Origin: Algorimicrobium sp002414705
GTDB taxonomy: Bacteria; Bacteroidota; Bacteroidia; Flavobacteriales; Flavobacteriaceae
Length of the DNA stretch: 64,000 nt
Direction: 5' to 3'
Assembly (NCBI GenBank): GCA_963972425.1
Contig: CAXAUF010000001.1
Span: forward strand, 113,783 to 177,782
This document shows positions 17,852 to 25,723 of the stretch, piece after piece; the first letter of the stretch is position 1; each line of letters opens with the position of its first letter. The translations under genes were made by a program, and so were the position numbers. Below the pieces are notes generated by a model. That model did not search any database and had not been told where the DNA came from. It worked only from the letters and a program-made list of their open reading frames with translations.

Positions 17852-18348
17852 TTAGTGTTTTTTGTAGTTGAATTTAACTTCCTCGTCTTTGCCATTCTCT
17901 GAAATAACCACATACAGATTCATTTCAGTGTCTGAAATTTTTTCAAACGTAAATTGATCAAAATATACTTTATTGCCGTCTTTTTTTATGAATCTAAAAT
18001 CGACTGTTTCATCCTTTTCTTCCCAACCTTTAAAATCGTTTCCAAAATGTTTTAGTTTAATAATGAGGTGTTATCAACTTGCCTGATTCCGCCTAATTCA
18101 TAAAAAATAACGGTGTTATCCACTACCAGTTTAAAGGAAAACATCATGGAGTCTCCAAGCGGTGGACTCCAAAATTCTTCGGTAATTCCACCAAAAGCTT
18201 CACCTTTCCAATAGCCTTGAATCCATGAAACAGCATCCAAATTAGCTTCAGGAGATGTGCTGCCTTCCTGAAATTTTAACGTGTTATTTTGACAAAATCC
18301 AGTATGAAAAACTAGAAACAATAATAAAGTAGAAAAGATGGCTTTCAT
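17852..18348 (-). pseudogene. DUF6265-like secreted protein, broken by a single frameshift
   Basis: The first part (ATG at 18348) has a signal peptide (MKAIFSTLLLFLVFHTGFCQ) and a domain starting at about residue 40 (VSWIQGYWKGEAFGGITEEFW), then hits a stop at 18052 after NTSLLN. In another minus-strand frame the same family sequence continues at once (LKHFGNDFKGWEEKDETVDF...VKFNYKKH) to a TAA at 17852-17854. The total of 497 bases is one short of a whole number of codons. Loss of one A in the AAA run at about 18057-18062 explains it: restoring one A yields an unbroken protein of about 165 residues. The family name is from memory. It may be a real mutation or a sequencing error in a homopolymer. 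Confidence 0.85.
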
Positions 18349-18402
18349 AAATTTAAATTTAAGAATGTGTTATAAAGATATAAATTAATCGTTTAGAAAC
18401 AA

Positions 18403-19047
18403 TTAAAGCGATTTCCCAACTACAACCGTATTCGTCTGATTTACTTTTTTATACACATCCACTTGGTAGATATGCGAATTTAAATAACTGATAATATGCT
18501 CCAATTTTTCCGATGTGTGTTTCTCCAACGAGGCATTAAATAAAATGGAACCACTGGCAGATTTTCTTTTTAAAACATGTTCCCAAAATGATAATTCTAA
18601 AAATTGCTCTGGAACGTTTAAATCTATGAATAAATCAATAATGATGAGGTCGAAAGTTTCATGCGTGTTTTGTACAAATTTCAATGCATCATCACAAATA
18701 ATGTTTAAATTTTCAGAAGATTCTATTTGAAATTCACTTTTAGCAATGGCTATTATTTGTGGATCAATATCTACTGCTGTAATTTGATTCTGGTATTTAA
18801 AATCTTTTTTCAGTGTTTCAATAACACTGCCACCTCCAAGACCTAAAACAAGAATGGAATTCATATTTTTAAGGTCCAGTTTTTCCAAGCCCAATTTTAA
18901 AATCCGCTGTAACGAGCCATAAGAATAATTGGCATTTTTAGAATTCAAATGTTTTTTTCCGTTGTACCACGTGATTTCTAACGTACCGTTTATTTCCGAT
19001 TTCACCCTTTTGGTAATAGGATATATGTAGCTTAATAGTCTTGCCAT
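18403..19047 (-). CDS. spermidine synthase-like methyltransferase-fold protein
   Basis: 214 residues from the ATG at 19047 (MARLLSYIYP). An upstream ATG at 19065 exists, but it would lie before the TACATTTG promoter element. The Rossmann-type core has the SAM/decarboxylated-SAM motif ILVLGLGGGSVIETL (about 66-80), then ITAVDIDPQII, CDDALKF and FDLIIIDLF, in the order of spermidine synthase/SpeE-like proteins. The N-terminal tetramerisation beta domain is reduced. Such short proteins are widespread and may not make spermidine. It is monocistronic and followed by the DUF6265 pseudogene on the same strand after 54 bases. Confidence 0.8.
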   Translation of the reverse strand: MARLLSYIYPITKRVKSEINGTLEITWYNGKKHLNSKNANYSYGSLQRILKLGLEKLDLKNMNSILVLGLGGGSVIETLKKDFKYQNQITAVDIDPQIIAIAKSEFQIESSENLNIICDDALKFVQNTHETFDLIIIDLFIDLNVPEQFLELSFWEHVLKRKSASGSILFNASLEKHTSEKLEHIISYLNSHIYQVDVYKKVNQTNTVVVGKSL

Positions 19048-19052
19048 AGTAG

Positions 19053-19060
19053 CAAATGTA
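19053..19060 (-). promoter_or_regulatory. -7 element (TACATTTG) abutting the spermidine synthase-like gene
   Basis: A full TAnnTTTG match on the minus strand, ending 5 bases before the ATG at 19047. If used, transcription would start at or within a few bases of that ATG, giving a leaderless mRNA, and the upstream ATG at 19065 would be excluded. Confidence 0.45.
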
Positions 19061-19214
19061 ATCATTAAATATAGTTAATCAACCATTTACAAACGACTAC
19101 AAACATTTACAAACGAATTTAAATAGGTAACTACCGACTAATATTTGCAATCCGTTGCATCTTTGCCTTGTTGATTTGACCTAATGATTTTCAACATAAT
19201 TAAAACCTTATCTT

Positions 19215-19547
19215 ATGAATACGTTAAGAAACAAAGTACAGTTAATTGGAAGACTTGGACAAGATCCAGAAATCATCAGTTTTGAAGATGGTAATAAAAT
19301 GGCTAAATTTTCATTGGCCACAGACGATAGTTATAAAGACAAGAATGGCGAAAAAGTTGAACGCACCTACTGGCATCATGTAATTGTTAAAAATGGCTTG
19401 GTAAAAGTCGTTGAGGAGTATGTAACCAAAGGTCAGGAAATTGCTATTGAAGGCAAATTAACCAACCGGTCCTGGGATGATAAAGACGGAAAGAAACACT
19501 ACATCACCGAAGTTTTATGTAATGAATTGCTGATGTTTGGTAAGTAA
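19215..19547 (+). CDS. ssb: single-stranded DNA-binding protein (short form)
   Basis: A 110-residue OB-fold SSB: NTLRNKVQLIGRLGQDPEI at the N-terminus, FSLATDD, TYWHHVIVKNGL, and EGKLTNRSWDDKDGKKHYITEV, all family hallmarks. The acidic C-terminal tail that recruits partner proteins in the main SSB is missing; the protein ends at LLMFGK just after the OB fold. Bacteroidota often carry such short second SSBs next to a full-length one elsewhere, so this is more likely an accessory or recombination-related SSB than the sole replication SSB. It is monocistronic with a terminator just downstream. Confidence 0.9.
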   Translation: MNTLRNKVQLIGRLGQDPEIISFEDGNKMAKFSLATDDSYKDKNGEKVERTYWHHVIVKNGLVKVVEEYVTKGQEIAIEGKLTNRSWDDKDGKKHYITEVLCNELLMFGK

Positions 19548-19565
19548 ATTTTAATGTCATATTGT

Positions 19566-19599
19566 AAAAAGGAGCATCCAAATGGGATGCTCTTTTTTT
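19566..19599. terminator. terminator after ssb
   Basis: GAGCATCC (19572-19579) pairs with GGATGCTC (19585-19592), flanked by an A run on the left and a T run on the right. It lies between convergent genes. Confidence 0.8.
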
Positions 19600-19635
19600 G
19601 TTTGTTCAGTTTTAATATGAACCATTAAATCAAAT

Positions 19636-20538
19636 TTAGAAAAAAATATGCTGCGCTAATCTAAACGTATTGGCATGTGCATCAATAATGGTTTTTATAT
19701 CTGGGGAATAACCGCCACCCATACTACACATAATTGGTATTTCCAAGTCCTTGCAAGTTTGTAAAACAAACCGATCACGTTCTTTACAGCCAGAAACGGT
19801 TAACGCTAATTTTCCTAATTTATCAGAAGCTATAACATCTACTCCACATAAATAATAAATAAAATCGGGTTTTTCAGATGCTATTAATTTGGGAAGTGTT
19901 TCTTTTAAAATGGATAAATACCTGTCATTGGTTGTGTTGGTTTCTAGAGCAATATCCAAATCACTTTCTTCTTTTTTAAACGGGTAATTGCTTTTTCCAT
20001 GCATAGAAAAAGTGAAAACAGAAGTGTCATTTTTGAAAATTTCAGCCGTTCCATTGCCTTGATGTACATCTAAATCGACAACCAATATTTTGTCTGCTAA
20101 TTTTTTATTTTGAAGGTATCGCGCTCCAATAGCTTGGTCATTTAACAGACAAAATGCTTCGCCTCGATTGGAGTAGGCATGATGTGTTCCGCCTGCAATA
20201 TTCATAGCAATACCGTTTTTTAAAGCGATTTCACTAGCTTTTATAGTGCCATCAGCAATAATAACTTCTCGTTTTACCAGTTCCTTACTTAATGGAAATC
20301 CTATTTTTCTAGCTGCTTTGGGTTCTAATGTTAAATGCAACAAATCAAGATAATATGCTTCAGAATGAACGCGTAAAATATGGGAATCATCAGGGATTTC
20401 CGGTTTAAAGAAGTTGCCATCTGTACAGGTTCCTTCATGAATTAACTGTTTTGGAAGCAGCTCATATTTTAACATGGGAAATCGATGACCGTCAGGCAAA
20501 GGATGTTTATAAATAGGATGAAACGCTATTTGAAGCAT
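19636..20538 (-). CDS. histone deacetylase family protein (acetoin utilisation/HdaH-like)
   Basis: A 300-residue arginase-fold zinc hydrolase. DxHxGNG (VDLDVHQGNGTAEIF) carries zinc ligands. GGTHHAYSNRGEAFC supplies the active-site His pair. The third acidic ligand lies in CGVDVIASD, and GGGYSPD carries the late Gly-rich motif with Tyr. In bacteria these proteins act on acetylated small molecules such as polyamines or on acetyl-lysine; the substrate cannot be told here. Only one base separates its start from the tex stop upstream, so it is translated from the methyltransferase-tex-HDAC operon. Confidence 0.9.
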   Translation of the reverse strand: MLQIAFHPIYKHPLPDGHRFPMLKYELLPKQLIHEGTCTDGNFFKPEIPDDSHILRVHSEAYYLDLLHLTLEPKAARKIGFPLSKELVKREVIIADGTIKASEIALKNGIAMNIAGGTHHAYSNRGEAFCLLNDQAIGARYLQNKKLADKILVVDLDVHQGNGTAEIFKNDTSVFTFSMHGKSNYPFKKEESDLDIALETNTTNDRYLSILKETLPKLIASEKPDFIYYLCGVDVIASDKLGKLALTVSGCKERDRFVLQTCKDLEIPIMCSMGGGYSPDIKTIIDAHANTFRLAQHIFF

Positions 20539-20539
20539 A

Positions 20540-22675
20540 TTATTTATGCAATTTTAGTTGAATGCGTTTTCGTGGCACATCCACTTCCAGAACCTTTACA
20601 ATAACTTGTTGATGTAAACTAACATGTGCATTAACATCACTTACAAAACTATCGGATAAATTAGATACGTGAATTAAACCACTTTCTTTTATTCCTACAT
20701 CAACAAAAGCACCAAAATTAGTAATATTATTAACGATTCCTGGAAGCAGTTGCCCTTCCTGTAAATCAGTTATGGATTTAATATTTTGGTTAAATGTAAA
20801 TACTTTGGCTTGCTCCCGAATATCCAATCCTGGTTTTTCCAATTCTTTAATAATATCTTGAAGGGTCGGTAAACCAACTAAATCTGTGCAATAATCCTGT
20901 AATTGTATTTTTTGAAGCACAGTTGCATTTCCAATTAATTCCGAAATAGGTTTTCCTAAATCTTGCGCCATTTTTTCAACAATAGTATAACTTTCAGGAT
21001 GTACTGCGGAATCGTCTAGCGGATTTTTAGATTCTTTAATCCGCAAAAAAGCAGCACCTTGCTCAAAAGCCTTGTCACCTAAACGTGGCACTTTTTTGAT
21101 GGCTTCTCGTGATTTAAAAACACCATGTTCTGTTCTGTAATTAAAAATATTTTCGGCTAACTTTGGCCCAATTCCTGAAACGTAACTCAATAAAGATGTA
21201 CTTGCTGTATTGATATTTACACCAACTGAATTTACGCAGCTTTCTACTACCGTATCCAATTCGCTTTGAAGTTTTGTTTGGTCCACATCGTGCTGATATT
21301 GCCCAACTCCAATAGATTTGGCATCAATTTTTACGAGTTCAGCAAGTGGATCTTGTAAACGTCTGCCTATGGAAACGGAACCACGAACGGTAACATCGTA
21401 ATTTGGAAATTCATCGCGTGCAATTTTAGAAGCCGAATAAATACTAGCTCCAGCTTCACTAACCACAAAAACCTGAATATCATTTTTAAAATGAACTTTC
21501 CGAATCAGCGCTTCGGTTTCTCTGGATGCCGTTCCATTTCCAATAGCTATGGCTTCAATTTTATACGCTTCGGCAAGCGAACTTATTTTTTTCATGGCAC
21601 CAATAGCATCACTTTTTGGTGGATGTGGATAGATGGTTTCGTTGTGTTTTAAATTGCCTTGGGCATCCAAGCACACAATTTTACAACCCGAACGAAAACC
21701 AGGATCAATGGCTAAAATTCGTTTTTCACCTAAAGGCGAACCTAGCAATAACTGCTTTAAATTTTTAGCAAAAACAGTAATGGCGGAAGCATCGGCTTTT
21801 TCTTTAGCATTTTGAAGGGCTTCATTGGATAGCGATGGAAATAACAAGCGTTTATAAGCATCTTGAATGGCTAATTGAATTTGCTTTGCACAAGCATCGT
21901 TAGATTTAATGAGGCGATCTTCAATTTTATGCAACGCTTTTTCATCATCAATTGTGATTTTTACTTTTATAAAGCCTTCTTTTTCGGCACGTAAAATAGC
22001 GAGTAATCTATGTGAAGGAATTCGACCTAATGATTCTTCCCATTCAAAATAATCACGAAATTTCTGCGCTGATTCATCCTCTTTTTTAGATTTTACCACC
22101 TTGGTAGAAATCATAGCAAAACGTTCTAATTGCTGTCGGATATTATTTCGAATATCAGTACGTTCATTTACCCATTCCGAAATAATATGTCTGGCGCCTT
22201 CCAGAGCATCTTCAACTGAATTTACTTTGCCTTTCACATATTTATGCGCTAAAGATTCCAAATCAGAACTCCCGAAGTTTCGGGATTGGCTCATGATTAT
22301 TTTAGCCAAAGGTTCCAATCCGTTTTTTCTGGCCGTTTCTGCTTTGGTTTTTCTGCTTTTTTTATATGGCAAGTAGATGTCTTCTAAAGTAATAATATCT
22401 TGAGTTCCTTCAATTTTTTGTTGTAATTCAGGTGTTAAAACATCTTGATCTTCTAGGGCTTTTAAAATGGTAGTTTTTCGTTTTTCTAACGTTTCAAACT
22501 GATCTTTATATTTTACAATATCACCAATTTGAACTTCATCTAGATTTCCTGTGCGTTCTTTTCTATACCGAGAAATAAACGGAATGGTACAGGCTTCATT
22601 TAATAATTCGACCGTATTTTTTACAGATGTTTCTGGTAATTGGGTATGAGAAATTATATAGGATATTAATTGCAT
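20540..22675 (-). CDS. Tex-family RNA-binding transcriptional accessory protein
   Basis: A 711-residue Tex protein with all family domains. The N-terminal helical region has ISRYRKERTGNLDE; a YqgF/RNase-H-like core starts at about 320 (RILAIDPGFRSGCKIVCLD); helix-hairpin-helix repeats lie at about 490-560 (VSGIGPKLAENIFNYR); and a C-terminal S1 RNA-binding domain lies at about 635-705 (GIVNNITNFGAFVDVGIKESG). Tex acts around the RNA polymerase exit channel and in resolving RNA structure. It is the middle gene of a three-gene operon: its start overlaps the methyltransferase stop by 10 bases and its stop abuts the HDAC start. A 16-base palindrome sits in frame at 22271-22286 and changes residues about 130-135. 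Confidence 0.93.
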   Translation of the reverse strand: MQLISYIISHTQLPETSVKNTVELLNEACTIPFISRYRKERTGNLDEVQIGDIVKYKDQFETLEKRKTTILKALEDQDVLTPELQQKIEGTQDIITLEDIYLPYKKSRKTKAETARKNGLEPLAKIIMSQSRNFGSSDLESLAHKYVKGKVNSVEDALEGARHIISEWVNERTDIRNNIRQQLERFAMISTKVVKSKKEDESAQKFRDYFEWEESLGRIPSHRLLAILRAEKEGFIKVKITIDDEKALHKIEDRLIKSNDACAKQIQLAIQDAYKRLLFPSLSNEALQNAKEKADASAITVFAKNLKQLLLGSPLGEKRILAIDPGFRSGCKIVCLDAQGNLKHNETIYPHPPKSDAIGAMKKISSLAEAYKIEAIAIGNGTASRETEALIRKVHFKNDIQVFVVSEAGASIYSASKIARDEFPNYDVTVRGSVSIGRRLQDPLAELVKIDAKSIGVGQYQHDVDQTKLQSELDTVVESCVNSVGVNINTASTSLLSYVSGIGPKLAENIFNYRTEHGVFKSREAIKKVPRLGDKAFEQGAAFLRIKESKNPLDDSAVHPESYTIVEKMAQDLGKPISELIGNATVLQKIQLQDYCTDLVGLPTLQDIIKELEKPGLDIREQAKVFTFNQNIKSITDLQEGQLLPGIVNNITNFGAFVDVGIKESGLIHVSNLSDSFVSDVNAHVSLHQQVIVKVLEVDVPRKRIQLKLHK
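22271..22286. repeat. palindrome inside tex
   Basis: TCCCGAA-GT-TTCGGGA: two perfect 7-base arms around GT, inside codons for SRNFGS of Tex. The composition differs from the surrounding coding sequence, and the site is a variable linker in the N-terminal domain, which suggests an inserted palindromic unit. Confidence 0.5.
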
Positions 22676-23301
22676 ATCTGTCTTTTAAATAGGGTGTAAA
22701 TATAAGGACGTTCGCCTCCAAACGGATTTATAAAGCTGTAATTAAAGGTGGAAATGAGTTCAAAATCGGGACCTAATTTAGTTTCTAGCATGGTTACATT
22801 GTAACGTTGCAAGTCCAGACCACAGCATTTTTTAGCACCATTGGTTTCAAAAACAGCAATAAGTACAAAGCCATTTTTAGAAACTAATTTTGTAATGAGA
22901 TTGAAATACGTGTCTTGTTCATTTTCGGTTAAAAAGAAATGCAAAACCGCACGATCTATCCATAAATCTATAGATTCTAATTGGTTTAATATTTCAGGAT
23001 TTGTTAAATCGTCAACCACACCATTCAAATCGTAATTATGTGATTTTTTTATTCGAAATTGGAGTTTCTCTAATGCGTTTTCACTTAAATCATTTGCAAT
23101 AAGATTGGTGTAGCCTGCATCCAAAAGCGCCTCAATTAATGTAGTTGTACCTGCGCCAACATTTAGGATTTTAGCATCTTTAGGTAATTTAGTTTGCGCT
23201 ACCAATTTCATGGTTTGTTTTGGGTAGTCTTCAAACCAACCTAATTGGGAATCGTCTTTTTTATATGCGTTATTCCAATGCGATTTTAATTCAGATGACA
23301 T
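22666..23301 (-). CDS. class I SAM-dependent methyltransferase
   Basis: A 211-residue Rossmann-fold methyltransferase with SAM-binding motif I KILNVGAGTTTLIEALLDAG (about 45-64), acidic strand-2 end IANDLSE, and motif IV ESIDLWIDRAVLHFF. The opening HWNNAYKKDDSQLGWFEDYPKQT is typical of the thiopurine/tellurite-type small-molecule methyltransferases. The substrate is not predictable. It is the first gene of the unit with tex and the HDAC-like gene; its last 10 bases overlap the tex start, which implies coupled translation. Upstream, beyond 23301, is a strong terminator shared with the neighbouring lipoprotein gene. Confidence 0.85.
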   Translation of the reverse strand: MSSELKSHWNNAYKKDDSQLGWFEDYPKQTMKLVAQTKLPKDAKILNVGAGTTTLIEALLDAGYTNLIANDLSENALEKLQFRIKKSHNYDLNGVVDDLTNPEILNQLESIDLWIDRAVLHFFLTENEQDTYFNLITKLVSKNGFVLIAVFETNGAKKCCGLDLQRYNVTMLETKLGPDFELISTFNYSFINPFGGERPYIYTLFKRQICN

Positions 23302-23370
23302 ATTTTATTGCGTTAGCGTGCCTTTTAAAAGTAGAAAATGGCATGATTTTTTCGTGCTCTAAATTACTAA

Positions 23371-23404
23371 AAAAACCTCGCAGTACATAGTCTGCGAGGT
23401 TTTT
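23371..23404 (-). terminator. terminator after the NlpE/META lipoprotein gene
   Basis: A perfect 13-base-pair stem (AAAAACCTCGCAG / CTGCGAGGTTTTT) with an 8-base loop, 22 bases past the stop at 23426. Confidence 0.85.
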
Positions 23405-23425
23405 CGTTTATTATGTGGCAATTAA

Positions 23426-24226
23426 TTATTCTACTGCTTCAAAAATTGCTAAAGGTGCCATTTTTGCCTTGTTTAATGTCATGGAATTTCCGTTTAATGA
23501 GACATTATCTACTTTTTCTAGTATGGCCATAAATTGCTTTTCAATAGTCATATCTGGGCAAGCCATCATGGTTGTTGCCATTTTTGAAAGCTTAATTTGT
23601 AATTCGTTTTCTATTTCAAAACTACCATTAAAATTATTACAACTTGCATTTCCGAAAACTCGGTTATCTTTGGTAGAAAAGGTTATAAATGCTTTAGAAT
23701 CCGTAATGTCTTGTCCCATAAGTTTTACCAATTTCCACTTGGTATCTTTAAATGTAATGGCACTTTTATCATTCATGTTCTGTTTTTTTAAGACGTACAT
23801 ATCTGCCAATTCACCTGTAATAACATTACCCGATTTATCTAATTGAATGAGTTTGTTTTCACCTACTTTAAATTTGGTTTCGTTATCGTCTGATAATAGA
23901 ATATTTTGCCCATTGTCTTCCCATTTATAATAACCACGTGTATCAAAAACGCCATCATTTTTGCCTAAATATTCAGTTACAGCCTCGTAGGACATGTCTT
24001 CATTTAAGCGAATAGTGGTTTTTATACCTTCGCAATCAGCACAAGGCAAGGTTCCAACATACGTACCTTTCCAGTCTAATGAATTTTGACTGGTATGCAT
24101 ATCTGGTTTTTTTTCAGACGAAACCGTTTCAATAGTACTTGCCTCTTGGTTTTCTTTTTTATCTGATTGGCAGCTCACTGTAAAAATGAGCGCTAAAATG
24201 GCTAGTTTTAATAGATGTTTTTTCAT
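23426..24226 (-). CDS. lipoprotein with NlpE-like and META/HslJ domains
   Basis: A 266-residue lipoprotein (signal with lipobox FTVSC, Cys19). The first domain (about 50-140) is NlpE N-terminal-like: LDWKGTYVGTLPCADCEGIKT with the CADC pair known from copper-resistance/envelope-stress NlpE. The second (about 150-265) is a META/HslJ domain: TKWKLVKLMGQ, FGNASCNNFNGSFE, MATTMMACPDMTIEKQFM. NlpE senses surface contact and copper in Proteobacteria; no Cpx system is near, so function here is inferred only as envelope stress or metal related. The gene is monocistronic with its own terminator. Confidence 0.87.
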   Translation of the reverse strand: MKKHLLKLAILALIFTVSCQSDKKENQEASTIETVSSEKKPDMHTSQNSLDWKGTYVGTLPCADCEGIKTTIRLNEDMSYEAVTEYLGKNDGVFDTRGYYKWEDNGQNILLSDDNETKFKVGENKLIQLDKSGNVITGELADMYVLKKQNMNDKSAITFKDTKWKLVKLMGQDITDSKAFITFSTKDNRVFGNASCNNFNGSFEIENELQIKLSKMATTMMACPDMTIEKQFMAILEKVDNVSLNGNSMTLNKAKMAPLAIFEAVE

Positions 24227-24292
24227 TTTAGTAAATTAATTATTTTTAAAATGTTTATTTAATGACTGAACTACTGTTTAAATCTTCTAAAC

Positions 24293-25714
24293 TTAAAAAG
24301 TAATTAGACTATAGGTTGCTTTCTTTAAATCGAAGTAGCCATAATAAAGCTGGTTGTTATGAAAAAACACATTTTCAGCTGTGATGTACTTAAATTTGGT
24401 GCTGAATTTTTTGATTTTTTCAAATGCATTTTCTGAAATCTTACCTTTTACATGGTCAAATTCAGAATTTAATTTGGATGTAAAATAGGTAGATTTTGAT
24501 GATGTGTAGGAGTTATAACTAAAATACGTAGGATTCATAACAACAATATTTGAAGAGCCAACAGTAGTTACACCACCTGTCATTATCATACCACCACCTG
24601 TATTAACTTCCTTGTATCCACCAAGGGTTATATAAAAATGATTATCCTGTTGTAAAACCGTAATACCTAAATCGCCAGATGTAATTTTGCGCAAATATTT
24701 AGAGCTTTCTTCAAGCTCACGACGGTTTACAAAAGGTACAGCTGTTGCGCCTTCTTGAATAATAGGTGTGTTTTTGAATGAAATGGACGCATCCTTTTTT
24801 ACGAAGTATTCTTTTATAAGCGATCCCGAAATATCATTAATTAAGAAACGCATTTCATCTTTTGAACTCGCTATTTGATAAAAATACTGCGGACTGATGT
24901 AGGAATTAAAACGCTTTAGTTCGTCTAATTTACCTTTAGGATATGCATACGTTTTAACTTGATAGGATAAATCTTCTAAATTTAATGTGTACACCAAAGT
25001 CCCAAAATCTTCAATCTCAAATGTTAGATACGTTAAATTATCATATTGAAAGAGTTTGTTGGTATGCGATGTTTGCTCAATAGAATTAGGAACGCGTGGA
25101 TCAATTTTTTGAATACTAGACTTACTGGTTCCGAATAGTGAAAAAGTGCTATAATTTTTACGTTCATATAAACTAACATCTTCCTGATCTATTTTCATAG
25201 TATTTATCAATTTAAAATCGAGATTATCGGTCATTTCACGGATAATAATTTCCTGATTTTTAGTGCTTGATAAAACGTATAGTTTGTTTTTATAGGGAAG
25301 CGCTTCAATAAAAAGCTCATCTTCAAAATTGAAATCTAATTCTGTTGCTGTACTATTTTTTGTTTCAAAATCTAATGTTAAAACAGCAAATTGCTTTCGC
25401 TTACTATTTGAGAATAAAATGTGCTGCTTAGAATTGGTTAACTTAAACCCTAAAGGTTCGTCATATTTACTTTTTATGAGTTCTGTTTGAAATTGTGACT
25501 GCAATTCGAAATCGGAATTAAACAAATACGCATAAACATCTTTGCGTTCCACTAAAAGAACCGTTAAATCATTTGTTACCGTATTGGAAAGGGTTACGGC
25601 ATCTTTATTTGTTTTTCTAGAAACCTCCTCATTTTTGAAGGACATGGTTGTCTTCTGACTAAATGAGCTGATTTGAAATAACAGAATAATGACTAGTAAG
25701 ATGTTTTTTTGCAT
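24293..25714 (-). CDS. secreted hypothetical protein, beta-propeller-like
   Basis: A 473-residue exported protein with a signal peptide (MQKNILLVIILLFQISSFSQ). The mature chain is almost all predicted beta structure, with repeating patterns of a hydrophobic strand, turn and aromatic strand (for example HILFSNSKRKQFAVLTLDF, NKLYVLSSTKNQEIIIREM, NQLYYGYFDLKKATYSLIT), compatible with a propeller. No enzymatic motif is seen, and one glycine-rich loop (NTGGGMIMTGGVTTVGSSN) lies near residue 375. Its start is 9 bases after the metG stop on the same strand, so it is probably transcribed with metG. I do not recognise the family. Confidence 0.75.
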   Translation of the reverse strand: MQKNILLVIILLFQISSFSQKTTMSFKNEEVSRKTNKDAVTLSNTVTNDLTVLLVERKDVYAYLFNSDFELQSQFQTELIKSKYDEPLGFKLTNSKQHILFSNSKRKQFAVLTLDFETKNSTATELDFNFEDELFIEALPYKNKLYVLSSTKNQEIIIREMTDNLDFKLINTMKIDQEDVSLYERKNYSTFSLFGTSKSSIQKIDPRVPNSIEQTSHTNKLFQYDNLTYLTFEIEDFGTLVYTLNLEDLSYQVKTYAYPKGKLDELKRFNSYISPQYFYQIASSKDEMRFLINDISGSLIKEYFVKKDASISFKNTPIIQEGATAVPFVNRRELEESSKYLRKITSGDLGITVLQQDNHFYITLGGYKEVNTGGGMIMTGGVTTVGSSNIVVMNPTYFSYNSYTSSKSTYFTSKLNSEFDHVKGKISENAFEKIKKFSTKFKYITAENVFFHNNQLYYGYFDLKKATYSLITF

Positions 25715-25723
25715 AGGTTCGGG

